Notes: generated by a model not told the origin, from the sequence alone. 64,000 nt of DNA from DASXMR01 sp036495525 (GCA_036495525.1 DASXMR010000056.1:7333-71332); one strand, 5' to 3'; shown: positions 43,128 through 51,691, numbered from the stretch's first letter. Translations and numbers: made by a program.

Positions 43128-44300
43128 CTAGCGGCCGCGGCCGTCGTCGGTCAGGCCGAGCTCTCTCGCGATGATCATTCGCTGCACCTCTGAGGTGCCC
43201 TCGCCGATCTCGAGCACCTTGGCGTCCCGGTAGAACCGGGCGACCGGGAACTCGTTCATGTACCCGTATCCGCCGAAGACCTGGGTCGCGTCCCTGGCGT
43301 TGTCCATGGCCGCGTTGGACGCGGTCAGCTTCGCGATCGCGGCGTGCTTCTTCACCGGCTCCCCGACTGCCGCCCGGCTGGCCGCGTCGAGCCAGCCGAG
43401 CCTGGCCAGCTGCGCCCTGGCCTCCATGTCAGCGATCTTGAACTGGATGCTCTGGTAGTGGCCGATCTCGCGGCCGAACGCCGTCCGCTCGCGTGCGTAC
43501 CGCAGGCACTCGTCGACGCAGCCCTGAGCCAGGCCAGCGGCCAGCGCCGCTATCGCGATCCGGCCCTCGTCGAGGATTTGCAGGAACTGCGCATAGCCGC
43601 GGCCACGCTCACCGAGCAGGTTCGCTTCGGGCACCCGGCAGCCGCTGAACGACAGCTCCCTGGTGTCAGAGGCGCGCCAGCCGACCTTGGAGTACTCCCG
43701 GCCGACGGAGAACCCTGGTGTGCCGGCCGGGACGATGATCGCGGAGATCTCCCGCCGCTCCCCCGACCTGCCGGTGATCGCGAGCGCGGTCACCAGTGAG
43801 GTGATCGACGTGCCAGCGTTGGTGATGAAGGCCTTGGTGCCGTCGATGACCCACTCGCCGCCGTCCAGCCTCGCGGTGGTGGTCATGCCGCCAGGAATGT
43901 CTGACCCGCCGCCCGGCTCGGTCAGCCCGAATGCTGCCAGCCGTTCGCCCAGGCACAGGTCGGGCAGCCAGCGCTGCTTCTGCTCGTCGCTGCCGAACCG
44001 GTAGATCGGCATCGCCCCGAGCGCGACGGCGGCCTCCAGGGTGATCGCCACCGACGAGTCGACTCTGGCCAGCTCGTGCAGGGCAAGGCAGAGCGCGGTC
44101 AGATCGCCGCCCATGCCGCCGTACTGCTCGGGAAACGGCAGGCCGAACAGGCCGAGCTTGCCCATCTTCGCTACGACGTCGTAAGGAAACTCGCCCCGCT
44201 CGTAGTAGCCGCCGATCACCGGTGCCACCACGTCGCGGGCGAATTCCTCAACTGTCGCGCGCAGCTGCTCGTGCTCGTCAGTCAGCGCGAAGCTGGTCAT
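43128..44300 (-). CDS. Acyl-CoA dehydrogenase
   Basis: 390-residue FAD-dependent acyl-CoA dehydrogenase. Motifs: FGLTEPGGGSDI near 124 (flavin/substrate loop), WVIDGTKAFITNAG near 148, YARERTAFGREIGHYQSIQFKIADM near 270, and the C-terminal VFGGYGYMNEFPVARFYRDAK followed by EIGEGTSEVQRMIIARELG, where the catalytic Glu of short/medium-chain enzymes is expected. It catalyses alpha-beta desaturation of acyl-CoA. AAGGGG precedes the ATG. Stands alone, with no electron-transfer flavoprotein genes nearby; substrate chain length unknown. Confidence 0.93.
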   Translation of the reverse strand: MTSFALTDEHEQLRATVEEFARDVVAPVIGGYYERGEFPYDVVAKMGKLGLFGLPFPEQYGGMGGDLTALCLALHELARVDSSVAITLEAAVALGAMPIYRFGSDEQKQRWLPDLCLGERLAAFGLTEPGGGSDIPGGMTTTARLDGGEWVIDGTKAFITNAGTSITSLVTALAITGRSGERREISAIIVPAGTPGFSVGREYSKVGWRASDTRELSFSGCRVPEANLLGERGRGYAQFLQILDEGRIAIAALAAGLAQGCVDECLRYARERTAFGREIGHYQSIQFKIADMEARAQLARLGWLDAASRAAVGEPVKKHAAIAKLTASNAAMDNARDATQVFGGYGYMNEFPVARFYRDAKVLEIGEGTSEVQRMIIARELGLTDDGRGR

Positions 44301-44427
44301 ATCTGCCCCTTTGCAGATCGGCCCTGGCCAGGGCCTGAGTGCCGTGCCCGCTTGCTGAAGATGCTACAAGCCGACGGCACGGCACCGGCCGCACGAGATG
44401 CTGGTGCTGCGCGTTGGTCAGCTGAAC

Positions 44428-44478
44428 ATGATCGCCCGCCCAGATATGATCGCCCGCCCAGATATGATCGCCCGCCCA
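44428..44478 (+). repeat. 18-bp tandem repeat, 2.8 copies
   Basis: Unit ATGATCGCCCGCCCAGAT at 44428-44445, 44446-44463 and a partial third copy to 44478, in the 234-bp gap between two leftward genes. The rest of the gap shows no gene. Confidence 0.95.
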
Positions 44479-44534
44479 GCCAGCGCGGCGCTTCCGCGCG
44501 GTGCTGCGGCCTGGCCGGCCCCGGTGGGCTGGCC

Positions 44535-45305
44535 TCAGTACGCCATCCAGCCGCCGTCGACCATCAGGTTGATGCCGCTGATGTACGTGGCGGCGTCCGA
44601 TGCCAGGAACGCGACGGCCGAGGCTACGTCCTGCGGCTCGCCTAGCCTGCTAAACGGCGTGCGCGACCGGACGTAGGCGCTGCCCTCGGCGGTCTTGCTG
44701 AGGTCGCCGACGGCGCCGGTGACGATCTTGCCGGGTGCGACCGCGTTGCAGATGATGCCGTCGCGGGCGTGCTCGACCGCGACCTGGCGGGTGAGCTGCA
44801 CCAGCCCGCCCTTGCTGACCGCGTAGGCGAAGTTTCCCGGAGCCCCGACCATGCCGTGCTGCGAGGTGATGTTCACGATGCGGCCGCGGACCCCGCCGCG
44901 CTCGGGCTGGGTCAGCATCTGCCGCACCGCGGCCTGGCAGAGCAGGAACGGTCCGCGCAAGTTCACCGAGATGATCGCGTCGAAGTCGTCCTCGCTGGTC
45001 TGCAGCAGGGGCTTGGAGTGGGCGCCAGCCAGGGCCGCGTTGTTGACCAGGACGTCCAGCGTGCCCGCGTGACCGGCCGCGCGCTCGACCAGGGCGGCGC
45101 AGTCGGCTGGCCGCGAGATGTCGGCAGGGACGTACTCGCAGTCGCCGCCCGCGGCGGCGATGACCTCGTCGGTGGGCTCGCCGCCGGTCAGCGGGTCACG
45201 CCGCACGTCGGCAAGCAGCACCCAGAAGCCATCGGAGGCCAGCTGGATCGCGATTGCCCGGCCGATGCCGGAGGACGAGCCGGTTACCACCGCAGATCTG
45301 GTCAC
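44535..45305 (-). CDS. Short-chain dehydrogenase/reductase
   Basis: 256-residue classical SDR: TGSSSGIG (8-15), NNAALAG near 85, catalytic Ser in NITSQHGM, the Tyr-Lys pair in YAVSKGG, and a C-terminal SGINLMVDGGWMAY that matches family ends. FabG/glucose-dehydrogenase-like. The GTG start directly follows a TAGAAT -10 box, so it is probably leaderless. Its divergent neighbour is a TudS-like gene 34 bp away. Confidence 0.92.
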   Translation of the reverse strand: MTRSAVVTGSSSGIGRAIAIQLASDGFWVLLADVRRDPLTGGEPTDEVIAAAGGDCEYVPADISRPADCAALVERAAGHAGTLDVLVNNAALAGAHSKPLLQTSEDDFDAIISVNLRGPFLLCQAAVRQMLTQPERGGVRGRIVNITSQHGMVGAPGNFAYAVSKGGLVQLTRQVAVEHARDGIICNAVAPGKIVTGAVGDLSKTAEGSAYVRSRTPFSRLGEPQDVASAVAFLASDAATYISGINLMVDGGWMAY

Positions 45306-45312
45306 CCGGCAG

Positions 45313-45333
45313 ATTCTAGGGCGCGGCTATGCT
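45313..45333. promoter_or_regulatory. Back-to-back leaderless promoters
   Basis: Within a 34-bp gap, minus-strand TAGAAT (45313-45318) lies 7 bp before the SDR GTG, and plus-strand TATGCT (45328-45333) lies 6 bp before the TudS-like ATG. Each would start transcription at its start codon. Confidence 0.5.
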
Positions 45334-45339
45334 CGGCCC

Positions 45340-45879
45340 ATGAGCGTGGCGTTCGTGGCGCATTGCCTGCTGAACCAGAACTCCAAGGTCGGGGACGGCG
45401 CGCACTGTGCTGGCGTCTACTCGCCGGTGGTCGACGTACTGCGGGCCAAGGGCTGGCGGATCGAGCAGATGCCGTGCCCCGAGCTGGCGTTCACCGGGCT
45501 CAACCGGTTCTGGGCGGTGAAGGAGCAGCTCGACACCCCGGCTTACCGGCAGCACTGCCGGCGGCTGGCGGCCGGCGTCGCGGAGATGATCAGCGTGCGT
45601 GCTGGCCAGGGCGAGGAGGTTGCGCTGATCGGGGTCGAGGGCAGCCCGTCCATGGGCGTGCACATCACCAGCTCGGATCCGGCCAGGGGCGGCCGGCCCG
45701 AGTGGCCAGAAGGGACAGCCGAGCACGTCAGCGGCGAGGGGATCTTCGTCGAGGAGCTGCGGCGGGAGCTGGACGAGCGCGGGCTGTCGGTCCGGCTCGG
45801 CGGCGAGACTCATGCCCTGGCCGACCACGACGAGGCAACTCAGTCCCAGCAGATCACCGCAGCGCTGGACGACCGGTGA
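45340..45879 (+). CDS. TudS-related (CD3072-type) putative desulfidase
   Basis: 179 residues, related in pattern to the TudS/DUF523 group of iron-sulfur thiouracil desulfidases: N-terminal VAFVAHCLLNQNSKV with Cys9, then QMPCPEL with Cys46, where cluster cysteines are expected, and IGVEGSPSMGVHIT near 95. Extra cysteines are Cys23 and one in HCRR. ATG 45340 is directly after a -10 box, suggesting leaderless mRNA; earlier in-frame codons are shadow sequence. The stop overlaps the next gene as GTGA. Activity is inferred, not shown. Confidence 0.65.
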   Translation: MSVAFVAHCLLNQNSKVGDGAHCAGVYSPVVDVLRAKGWRIEQMPCPELAFTGLNRFWAVKEQLDTPAYRQHCRRLAAGVAEMISVRAGQGEEVALIGVEGSPSMGVHITSSDPARGGRPEWPEGTAEHVSGEGIFVEELRRELDERGLSVRLGGETHALADHDEATQSQQITAALDDR

Positions 45880-46259
45880 AGCCCGACGAGCGGTCGTTCC
45901 GCATCGCGCTGGTCGCCGACCGCTACGTTAACCCGGCCGACGGCGAGGTCGACGGGCTAGCCGTGGCCGCCAAGGCAGGGTGGGGCGTGATGCAGCTGCC
46001 AGCCGCCGACTACCCGGCCGCGGTCACCGCGCCGGTGCTCGCCACGATTGCCGAGGAGCTGCAGGAATTCAGCCGGCACGGCTACGACATCGTGCAGGTC
46101 GGCGACTGCACCGGCCTCGCGACTGCGCTGGCTGCCGCTGGACTGAGCGCGCCTGACCGGATGACTCCCGGGACCGACGCCGAGCTGCTGGAGTACCTGC
46201 GCGCCCGGCCGGCGCCGCCGGTCAGCACGTGGTCCTGGCTAGCGAAGGACCAGGGCTAG
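45876..46259 (+). CDS. Small protein coupled to TudS-like gene
   Basis: 127-residue soluble protein of unknown function, starting with GTG that overlaps the previous stop by 4 bp. An alternating hydrophobic start (FRIALVADRYVNP) and VMQLPAADYPAAV suggest an alpha/beta fold; one Cys in VGDCTGLATAL. No family is recognised. Strict coupling to the TudS-like gene suggests a partner or a second enzyme of the same pathway. The longer frame reading in from 44769 is antisense shadow. Confidence 0.7.
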   Translation: MKPDERSFRIALVADRYVNPADGEVDGLAVAAKAGWGVMQLPAADYPAAVTAPVLATIAEELQEFSRHGYDIVQVGDCTGLATALAAAGLSAPDRMTPGTDAELLEYLRARPAPPVSTWSWLAKDQG

Positions 46260-46278
46260 ACCAGCGGCGCCGCGACAA

Positions 46279-46842
46279 TCAGAGCGGGTTAGTGCACCTG
46301 CTGGTGCTGGCCGAGCTGGAAGCCACGTTGTTCTCAACGGGCTGGGTGCCAGCGCCGGTACCGCTGTTAAAGTCCAGCCCACCCAGGTTGTTGAAGCTGG
46401 TGCCTGGATTGATGCAGGTGTGCGGGTCTTCGTGGTTGGGGCCGAAATACAGCCGGACGTACTCGGAAGTGTTATTCGCTATCGACTCATCGACATTCCG
46501 GCAGCCAACGGTATTCCAGTTCGCGATATTCATGCCGCTTGCGTCGCTTTCGAAGCACCGGTTGTTCTGGCCGGTGGCGGCGAAGTCGCAGAAGAACGTG
46601 ACGCCCAGATGAGAGGGACAGCCTGAGGCGCGAGCCGTCTTGACCTGGACCGATTTGAGCGATGCTAGCTGGGCTGATGCCGACACGAAGGCGGCTGGCG
46701 AGGCTATCACCTGATGCAGCCCGGGCGCAGTAGCTGAGGTGACCGATGCGCTCGCGAGCGGCGACACTGCTAAGAACGAGGCGACAGCCGTGAACGACGC
46801 GATTATCCCGATCATGGACCGCGTGAACTTGCTCATGGTCAT
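46279..46842 (-). CDS. Secreted small Cys-rich protein, lower G+C than neighbours
   Basis: About 187 residues with a Sec signal peptide (basic TRS, hydrophobic IIASFTAVASFLAV, cleavage after PLASA). The mature part has six cysteines (ASGCPSH, FFCDF, NRCFESD, VGCRN, HTCIN, SRCTNP), giving three possible disulfides, and an Asn/Ser-rich tail. The pattern is faintly like secreted inhibitor or crystallin-like domains (CFESD, N-W repeats), but I cannot assign a family. AGGA lies a few bp before alternative ATGs (46842 or 46836). Its base composition is visibly poorer in G+C than the flanks, a sign of transfer or different constraint. Confidence 0.75.
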   Translation of the reverse strand: MTMSKFTRSMIGIIASFTAVASFLAVSPLASASVTSATAPGLHQVIASPAAFVSASAQLASLKSVQVKTARASGCPSHLGVTFFCDFAATGQNNRCFESDASGMNIANWNTVGCRNVDESIANNTSEYVRLYFGPNHEDPHTCINPGTSFNNLGGLDFNSGTGAGTQPVENNVASSSASTSRCTNPL

Positions 46843-46854
46843 CACGTCCTGTCA

Positions 46855-46894
46855 GGGACTTGGCGGTGGTGGACCACCATAACGGGCAAGTCCC
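46855..46894 (-). promoter_or_regulatory. Nested hairpins upstream of secreted-protein gene
   Basis: Outer arms GGGACTTG (46855-46862) and CAAGTCCC (46887-46894) pair perfectly over 8 bp; inside, TGGTGGACCACCA (46867-46879) is a second palindrome. It lies 13-52 bp before the start codon and so may be in the 5' UTR. Confidence 0.45.
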
Positions 46895-46980
46895 TCGTAT
46901 GGCTCACCGTAAGTTATTTTGTGGCATAGTCAATAGGCCATTTCCAGAATGGCTGTGCCGGTCCCTGACGGCGGGCGAGG

Positions 46981-47850
46981 CTACAGGTGGCCGGGGATGA
47001 GGTCCAGGCCGCCAGCTGCGTCCGTGTCGACCCGCCAGAACGTGCCGGTGCGCTGGGACGCCTCGATGTCGGCCTCGCGGGTGGCTGTCACGTACAGGGC
47101 CGGGCCGTCGAAGATGCAGTTGGTCGCGTGCTCGCCAAGGCGGATCTCCTCCAGCACTTCGCCGTCGGGCGAGACGACGGTGACTCCCTCGGAGATGGTG
47201 GTGCACACGAAGAACCTGCCGTCGGCGGCGATGGCCATGCCGTCCGGCACGTGGTTGTCGGACAGCTGGCAGAACGTCACCGCCTGGCCGTCATCCAGGC
47301 GGCATATCCGGTGCGCCGCCGACTCGGTCCAGTACAGCCGCTGCTGCGCGTCGAACGCGATCCCGTTCGGGTAGACGTCAGGGCGCTCCAGCAGCATCTC
47401 GCCCTGGCCGGAGGCATCCATGGCGTAGAGACGGCCGGGCGAGCGCACGTCGAAGCGGAAATCCTGCTCGCTGCCCGACTCGGTGAAGTACAGCCGGCCG
47501 TCAGGCCCGAAGGCCAGGTCGTTGGGGCCGTACAAGGTGTACCCGGCTACCTGGGAGAACAGCAGCTCGACCGTGCCGTCCTGGCTGACCCGCTGGATAC
47601 CGGACACGGCGCTGGTGTCGCCGCTGCCCGGCACGTTGCCGCCCTGGGTGACGTAGATGGAACCGTCGCTGCCTAGCACCGTGCCCCAAGGGGACCCGCC
47701 AGTACTCGCATACGCAGACATGCTGCCGTCCCGGTAGGCGAGCAGCTCACCGGTGTTGCCGTCGCAAATGACGATGCTGCCGTCGCCCATCACGGCTGGT
47801 CCCTCGGGAAAGCCCAGACCGGAAGCGAGCAGGGTGGAATCCATGGTCAT
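46981..47850 (-). CDS. SMP-30/gluconolactonase-like protein
   Basis: 289-residue six-bladed beta-propeller hydrolase of the SMP-30/gluconolactonase/LRE group, which opens sugar lactones. Metal-site positions are recognisable: Glu in GLGFPEGPAVMGD, Asn in YGPNDLAFGPDGRLYFTES, Asn in YPNGIAFDAQQRLYWTES and Asp in VPDGMAIAADGRFFV. It starts 24 bp after the peptide-type binding protein gene, so the two are co-transcribed. The link suggests the imported compound or its product is a lactone or polyol-type acid. Confidence 0.88.
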   Translation of the reverse strand: MTMDSTLLASGLGFPEGPAVMGDGSIVICDGNTGELLAYRDGSMSAYASTGGSPWGTVLGSDGSIYVTQGGNVPGSGDTSAVSGIQRVSQDGTVELLFSQVAGYTLYGPNDLAFGPDGRLYFTESGSEQDFRFDVRSPGRLYAMDASGQGEMLLERPDVYPNGIAFDAQQRLYWTESAAHRICRLDDGQAVTFCQLSDNHVPDGMAIAADGRFFVCTTISEGVTVVSPDGEVLEEIRLGEHATNCIFDGPALYVTATREADIEASQRTGTFWRVDTDAAGGLDLIPGHL

Positions 47851-47874
47851 AGTCTCTGCAGTCCCCGTCCTGGC

Positions 47875-49497
47875 TCAGACGAACCAGAAGTGCTCTAGGT
47901 CAAAGTCGGACATTGGCTGGCCAACCTTCGCGCGTTTCCACCCGGTGATCCTCGTGCTGTACGCGTCGAGAGAGTCGATGTACGCGGGGATGATGTAGCC
48001 ACCCTCGTTGTAGTCGAACTCCTGCATCTGAGTCACGATCTCCTTGCGCGTGTTCTTGTTCAGCGTGCTGTTCGCCTGGTGGTACAGGTTGTTGTAGCGC
48101 GGACTGTCGGTGTGAGTCTCGTTGAACGGGGAGTTCTTCACCATCGACTGCGCTACCTGCGCCAGGTAAGGCGAGTAATTGTAGAAATCCTGCGAGAACG
48201 GCCACTGTAGGTAGTTGGTCTGGCTGAAGAACGTGTTGGGCTGGACATTGTTGACCTTGATGGTGACGCCCGCTGCTTTGGCCTGCTGCGCAAGCACCTG
48301 TGCCATCGCGACTGTGCCGGTGGCGACCGGGGAGGTAGTGAGCGTGATGGTGAGGTCCTGCCGGCCTGCCTTCTTCAGCAAGTGCTTGGCTTGGGGAATG
48401 TCGGCTTGCCGCCGGAGAGCGTGGTCGAAGTCCGCGTCGAACGGGGAGAAGACGTCGCTGGCGACCGTGGCGTATCCGTCCAGCGCGGAGTCGATGAGCT
48501 GCTGCCGGTCCACGATCAGGCGCAGAGCCTGCCGCACGTTGACGTCATGGAACGGCTCCTTGTCCACCCGCATTGTGAAGGGCGTGATCGCGCCCGTCTG
48601 CGACGCGACCGCCTTGACACCCGGAGTGTTCGCCAGTGAGGCGAGCTGCGGGCCTTCCAGCGCCCCGGCCGCATCGACCTGGCGGGTGATGAGCGCGTCT
48701 TGCAGCGAGATGTTGTCCGGAAACTCGATGATCGTCAGGCTGTCCGCGTATGGCAGGTTTGGCTTCCAGTAGTGCGGGTTCTTGGTGAACACGCTCTGCT
48801 TGCCAGGGGTGAAGCTCTGGTACACGAACGGCCCGGTGCCGTTGGGCTTCTGCTTCGCCGGGTCGAAGCCTTCCGGCACGATGTACAGGAAATACCAGTA
48901 CGAGAGCTGGTCCTCGAAGCTGGCGTAATCACTCGTCATCGGCACCATGACGGTGTGACTGTCCAGCGCCTTCAGCCCGTTCGTGTCCATGGGCCCGAGC
49001 GAGTTGGCGCCAGAGAATCCTGTGCCCTTGTTGCCGGTCTTGATCCGCCTGAAGCTGTAGATGACGTCGTCCGCGGTGAACGACTTGCCGTTGTGGAACG
49101 TGATGTTCGACTTCAGCTTGATGATGAACTTGGTCGGCGAGACCGCGTCGATCGATTCAGCGAGGACGAACTCGTTCCTGCCTTCCGCGTTCAGCTGCAG
49201 CAGTGGCTGGTAGAGCGCCTGAAGCCGGCACGTGTCGGTATAGGTCACGCCGCCGACGTGCGGGTCCAGCGTGGTGTTGCCCGAGCCGCCGGCCAGGCCG
49301 ACCCGCAGGTTGCCGCCAGGCTTGGGCGGGCCGGTGCGGGCGGCGAGCGTCGACTTGCTGGTGCCGCCCGAGCCGCAGGCGGCGAGCAGCCCGCCCGCGC
49401 CAACGAGCGCACCGGCCCCGGCGACGCCGCGCAGAAACTGGCGCCGGCCGACGGCCTCGCCCGACAGCAGCGGGACCTGCTGACCCTGTGGGTCCAC
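47875..49497 (-). CDS. Tat-exported oligopeptide-type solute-binding lipoprotein 1
   Basis: 540-residue family 5 (DppA/OppA) binding protein. The N-terminus has a twin-arginine signal (GRRQFLRG, 18-25) and lipobox LLAAC with Cys41; the mature part starts with NLRVGLAGGSGNTTLDPH, then FTADDVIYSFRRIKTG near 140. It is paralogous to the protein at 49697-51328 over its whole length. Start GTG with AGGAGG 7 bp upstream. Likely feeds the permeases at 57687-59644. The ligand may be a small peptide, amide or glycoside. Confidence 0.93.
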   Translation of the reverse strand: MDPQGQQVPLLSGEAVGRRQFLRGVAGAGALVGAGGLLAACGSGGTSKSTLAARTGPPKPGGNLRVGLAGGSGNTTLDPHVGGVTYTDTCRLQALYQPLLQLNAEGRNEFVLAESIDAVSPTKFIIKLKSNITFHNGKSFTADDVIYSFRRIKTGNKGTGFSGANSLGPMDTNGLKALDSHTVMVPMTSDYASFEDQLSYWYFLYIVPEGFDPAKQKPNGTGPFVYQSFTPGKQSVFTKNPHYWKPNLPYADSLTIIEFPDNISLQDALITRQVDAAGALEGPQLASLANTPGVKAVASQTGAITPFTMRVDKEPFHDVNVRQALRLIVDRQQLIDSALDGYATVASDVFSPFDADFDHALRRQADIPQAKHLLKKAGRQDLTITLTTSPVATGTVAMAQVLAQQAKAAGVTIKVNNVQPNTFFSQTNYLQWPFSQDFYNYSPYLAQVAQSMVKNSPFNETHTDSPRYNNLYHQANSTLNKNTRKEIVTQMQEFDYNEGGYIIPAYIDSLDAYSTRITGWKRAKVGQPMSDFDLEHFWFV

Positions 49498-49550
49498 CGG
49501 TCAACCTCCTGGCTTCGCGCGCGTTCTGACCTGGAACGCAGCATTCACGG

Positions 49551-49574
49551 GAACGGGGCTCATAATCTCACAAG
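49551..49574 (-). promoter_or_regulatory. Shared upstream element of binding protein gene 1
   Basis: 24-bp element almost identical to 51482-51505: on the minus strand TTGTGAGA, one variable base, TATGA, one variable base, CCCCGTTC. TATGA may be the -10 box. It lies 54 bp before the start codon. Confidence 0.55.
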
Positions 49575-49642
49575 GCACGCGGACGCGTCAGTCGAACCCA
49601 AAGCATCCGCAAGGTGCCATAGCGTGCGCGGCCGTCATGACC

Positions 49643-49674
49643 GCGCCCGGGCAGCTTGCTGGCTGCCCGGGCGC
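49643..49674 (-). terminator. Strong hairpin after binding protein gene 2
   Basis: Perfect 13-bp stem GCGCCCGGGCAGC with GCTGCCCGGGCGC and a 6-nt loop, starting 22 bp after the stop of the gene at 49697. No T-tract, as usual in such genomes. It separates the two binding-protein transcripts. Confidence 0.7.
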
Positions 49675-49696
49675 TTGATCAGGTAGTACTGACCGA

Positions 49697-51328
49697 TCAG
49701 GCGAACGAGAAGTTCTCGAAGTTGAAGTCGGACAGCGGCTGGCCGACCTTCGCCGGCGAGAACCCGGTGATCTTGGTGCTGTAGGCGTCGAGTGCGTCGA
49801 TGAACGCGGGAATGATGTAGCCGCCCTCGTTGAAGTCGAACTGCTGCATCTCGAACTCGATTTGCTTGCGCGTCGACGCGCTCAGCGTCTTGTTGGCCTG
49901 CGCGTACAGCTTGTTCAGGGTGGAGTTATCGGTGTGCGTCTCGTTGAACGGCGAGGCCTTCAGCATCGACTGCGCGGTCTGCGCCAGGTACGGCGAGTAG
50001 TTGTAGAAGTCCTGCGAGAACGTCCACTGCAGGTACTTCGTCTGGCTGAAGAAGGTCGTCGGATCGACGTTCTGCACCTTGATCGTGATGCCTGCCGCCT
50101 TAGCTTGCTGCGCCAGCACCTGGGCCATCTGCACCGTGCCGGTGGCTACCGGCGAGGTGGTCAGCGTCACGGTCAGGTTGTCGTGGCCGGCCTGCTTGAG
50201 CAGCGCCTTCGCCTGAGCCACGTCGGTGTGCCTGACCAGCGAGTGGTCGAAGTTCGGGTCAAACGGGGAGAAGACGTCGTTCGCGACCACGGCGTCGCCG
50301 TCCAGCGCCGAGTTGATCAGCTGCTGCCGGTCCACCAGCAGCCGCATCGCCTGCCGCACCTTGACGTCGTTGAACGGCGCCTGGTCGACCCGCATGGTGA
50401 ACGGCGTGATCGCGCCGGTGTGCGACTTGACCGTGGTGATCCCCGGAGCGCTGGCCATCGCGGCGAGCTGCGACCCCTCCAGCGCGCCGGCCCCGTGGAT
50501 GACGCCTGTCGTGAGCGCGTTCTGCAGCGCCGTGTTGTCGCTGAAGTCGATGATCGTCAGCGTGTCCACGTGCGGCAGGCCCTGGTTCGCCTTCCAGTAA
50601 TTCGGGTTCTTGGTAAACACACTGCGCTGACCCGGCGTGAAGCTCTGGAACTTGAACGCCCCGGTGCCATTCGGCTTCGACGGGTCGAATCCCACGGGCA
50701 CGATATACAGGTAGTACCAGTAAGCGAGCTGGTCGACGAAACTGCCGTAGGGGCTCGTCATCGGCACCTTGACGGTGAGCTTGTCGAGCGCCTTCAGCCC
50801 GTTCAGGTCGATCGGGCCGAGCGAGCTAGCGCCGGAAAAGCCGTTGCCCTTGTTGCCGGTCTTGATCCGCCGGAAGGTGAAGATGACATCGTCGGCGGTC
50901 AGCGGCTTGCCGTCGTGGAAGGTGACGCCTGGTTGCAGCTTGATAATCCACTCGGAGGTGGACTTATTCGGCTCGATGGACTCAGCCAGCACCATCTTGC
51001 TCTGCGCGTTGGTATCCAGCTGCAGCAGCGGCTGGTAAAGCGACTGCGCCCTGGCGGTGTCGAGGTAGGTCAGGCCGTTGTGCGGGTCAAGGGTGTCCGA
51101 GCCCGACCCGCCGGAAAGGCCGACCATCAGGTTGCCGCCGCTCTTGGGCGCGCCGCCGCTGGCGCTGGTCCCTGCCTTCGGCGTCGTGCTGCCAGACGAG
51201 CCGGAGCTGCACGCCGCCAGCAAGCCGCCGGCGCCGGCTGCCACGCCGGTGAACGCTATTCCGCGAAGAAACTGGCGCCTGCCGAGCGACTCGGCCGACA
51301 GGATCTGGCTCTCATCCGATCGGTCCAC
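49697..51328 (-). CDS. Tat-exported oligopeptide-type solute-binding lipoprotein 2
   Basis: 543-residue family 5 binding protein with Tat signal GRRQFLRG (16-23) and lipobox LLAAC with Cys40. It shares long blocks with protein 1: GLSGGSGSDTLDPH, SFRRIKTGNKGNGFSGASSLGP (here with FTFRR), DRQQLINSALDG, FSQDFYNYSPYLAQ and the C-terminal NFENFSFA. The duplicated pair may tune affinity or range for related ligands. GTG with GGAGG 8 bp upstream. Separated from gene 1 by a strong terminator. Confidence 0.93.
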   Translation of the reverse strand: MDRSDESQILSAESLGRRQFLRGIAFTGVAAGAGGLLAACSSGSSGSTTPKAGTSASGGAPKSGGNLMVGLSGGSGSDTLDPHNGLTYLDTARAQSLYQPLLQLDTNAQSKMVLAESIEPNKSTSEWIIKLQPGVTFHDGKPLTADDVIFTFRRIKTGNKGNGFSGASSLGPIDLNGLKALDKLTVKVPMTSPYGSFVDQLAYWYYLYIVPVGFDPSKPNGTGAFKFQSFTPGQRSVFTKNPNYWKANQGLPHVDTLTIIDFSDNTALQNALTTGVIHGAGALEGSQLAAMASAPGITTVKSHTGAITPFTMRVDQAPFNDVKVRQAMRLLVDRQQLINSALDGDAVVANDVFSPFDPNFDHSLVRHTDVAQAKALLKQAGHDNLTVTLTTSPVATGTVQMAQVLAQQAKAAGITIKVQNVDPTTFFSQTKYLQWTFSQDFYNYSPYLAQTAQSMLKASPFNETHTDNSTLNKLYAQANKTLSASTRKQIEFEMQQFDFNEGGYIIPAFIDALDAYSTKITGFSPAKVGQPLSDFNFENFSFA

Positions 51329-51691
51329 GGACCGTACCTCCAGCTCAATTCACGCGTACCGGGCCGACCGCTCGCCGGCCCGGCTTGCCTACAGTGTTGC
51401 CTGCTCAAGGCGCGGAAGGTAATCCCCTTGCAGCTTGCAACTGAGGCGTTACCAGCTGAGTCAGGCTTTCGGCATTTCGGAGAACGGGGGTCATACTCTC
51501 ACAAGCCGTACCCCGCCGCTACCCTGACGCCCTATTCGTGTGCAAAGCGTGGTGAGCACATTGTTCTCCCAGCTAGCAGGCGGTTTATTAGGTCCACGAC
51601 GGCCGGCCAGGCGCGGTTCAGCACTCCGGGCACCGCCAGGCCCGCGGCGGCCGTCTTCCCGCGTTCGTCCGCGTCGTGCTTCCCTGGCCCC
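51329..51691. other. Divergent intergenic region, binding protein 2 / racemase
   Basis: 363 bp without a gene. It contains the shared element at 51482-51505, an AT-richer patch near 51410-51480, and no clear promoter for the racemase gene. Confidence 0.55.
51482..51505 (-). promoter_or_regulatory. Shared upstream element of binding protein gene 2
   Basis: Copy of the 24-bp element at 49551-49574, differing at two internal positions, 154 bp before the start codon. Since the flanks differ, the core is conserved beyond chance and is a likely promoter or operator. Confidence 0.55.

Noticed and set aside
44769..45875. N-terminal part of a 496-codon plus-strand frame
   Set aside because: It is antisense to the SDR and out of frame with the TudS-like gene; only its end (from GTG 45876) is a real gene.
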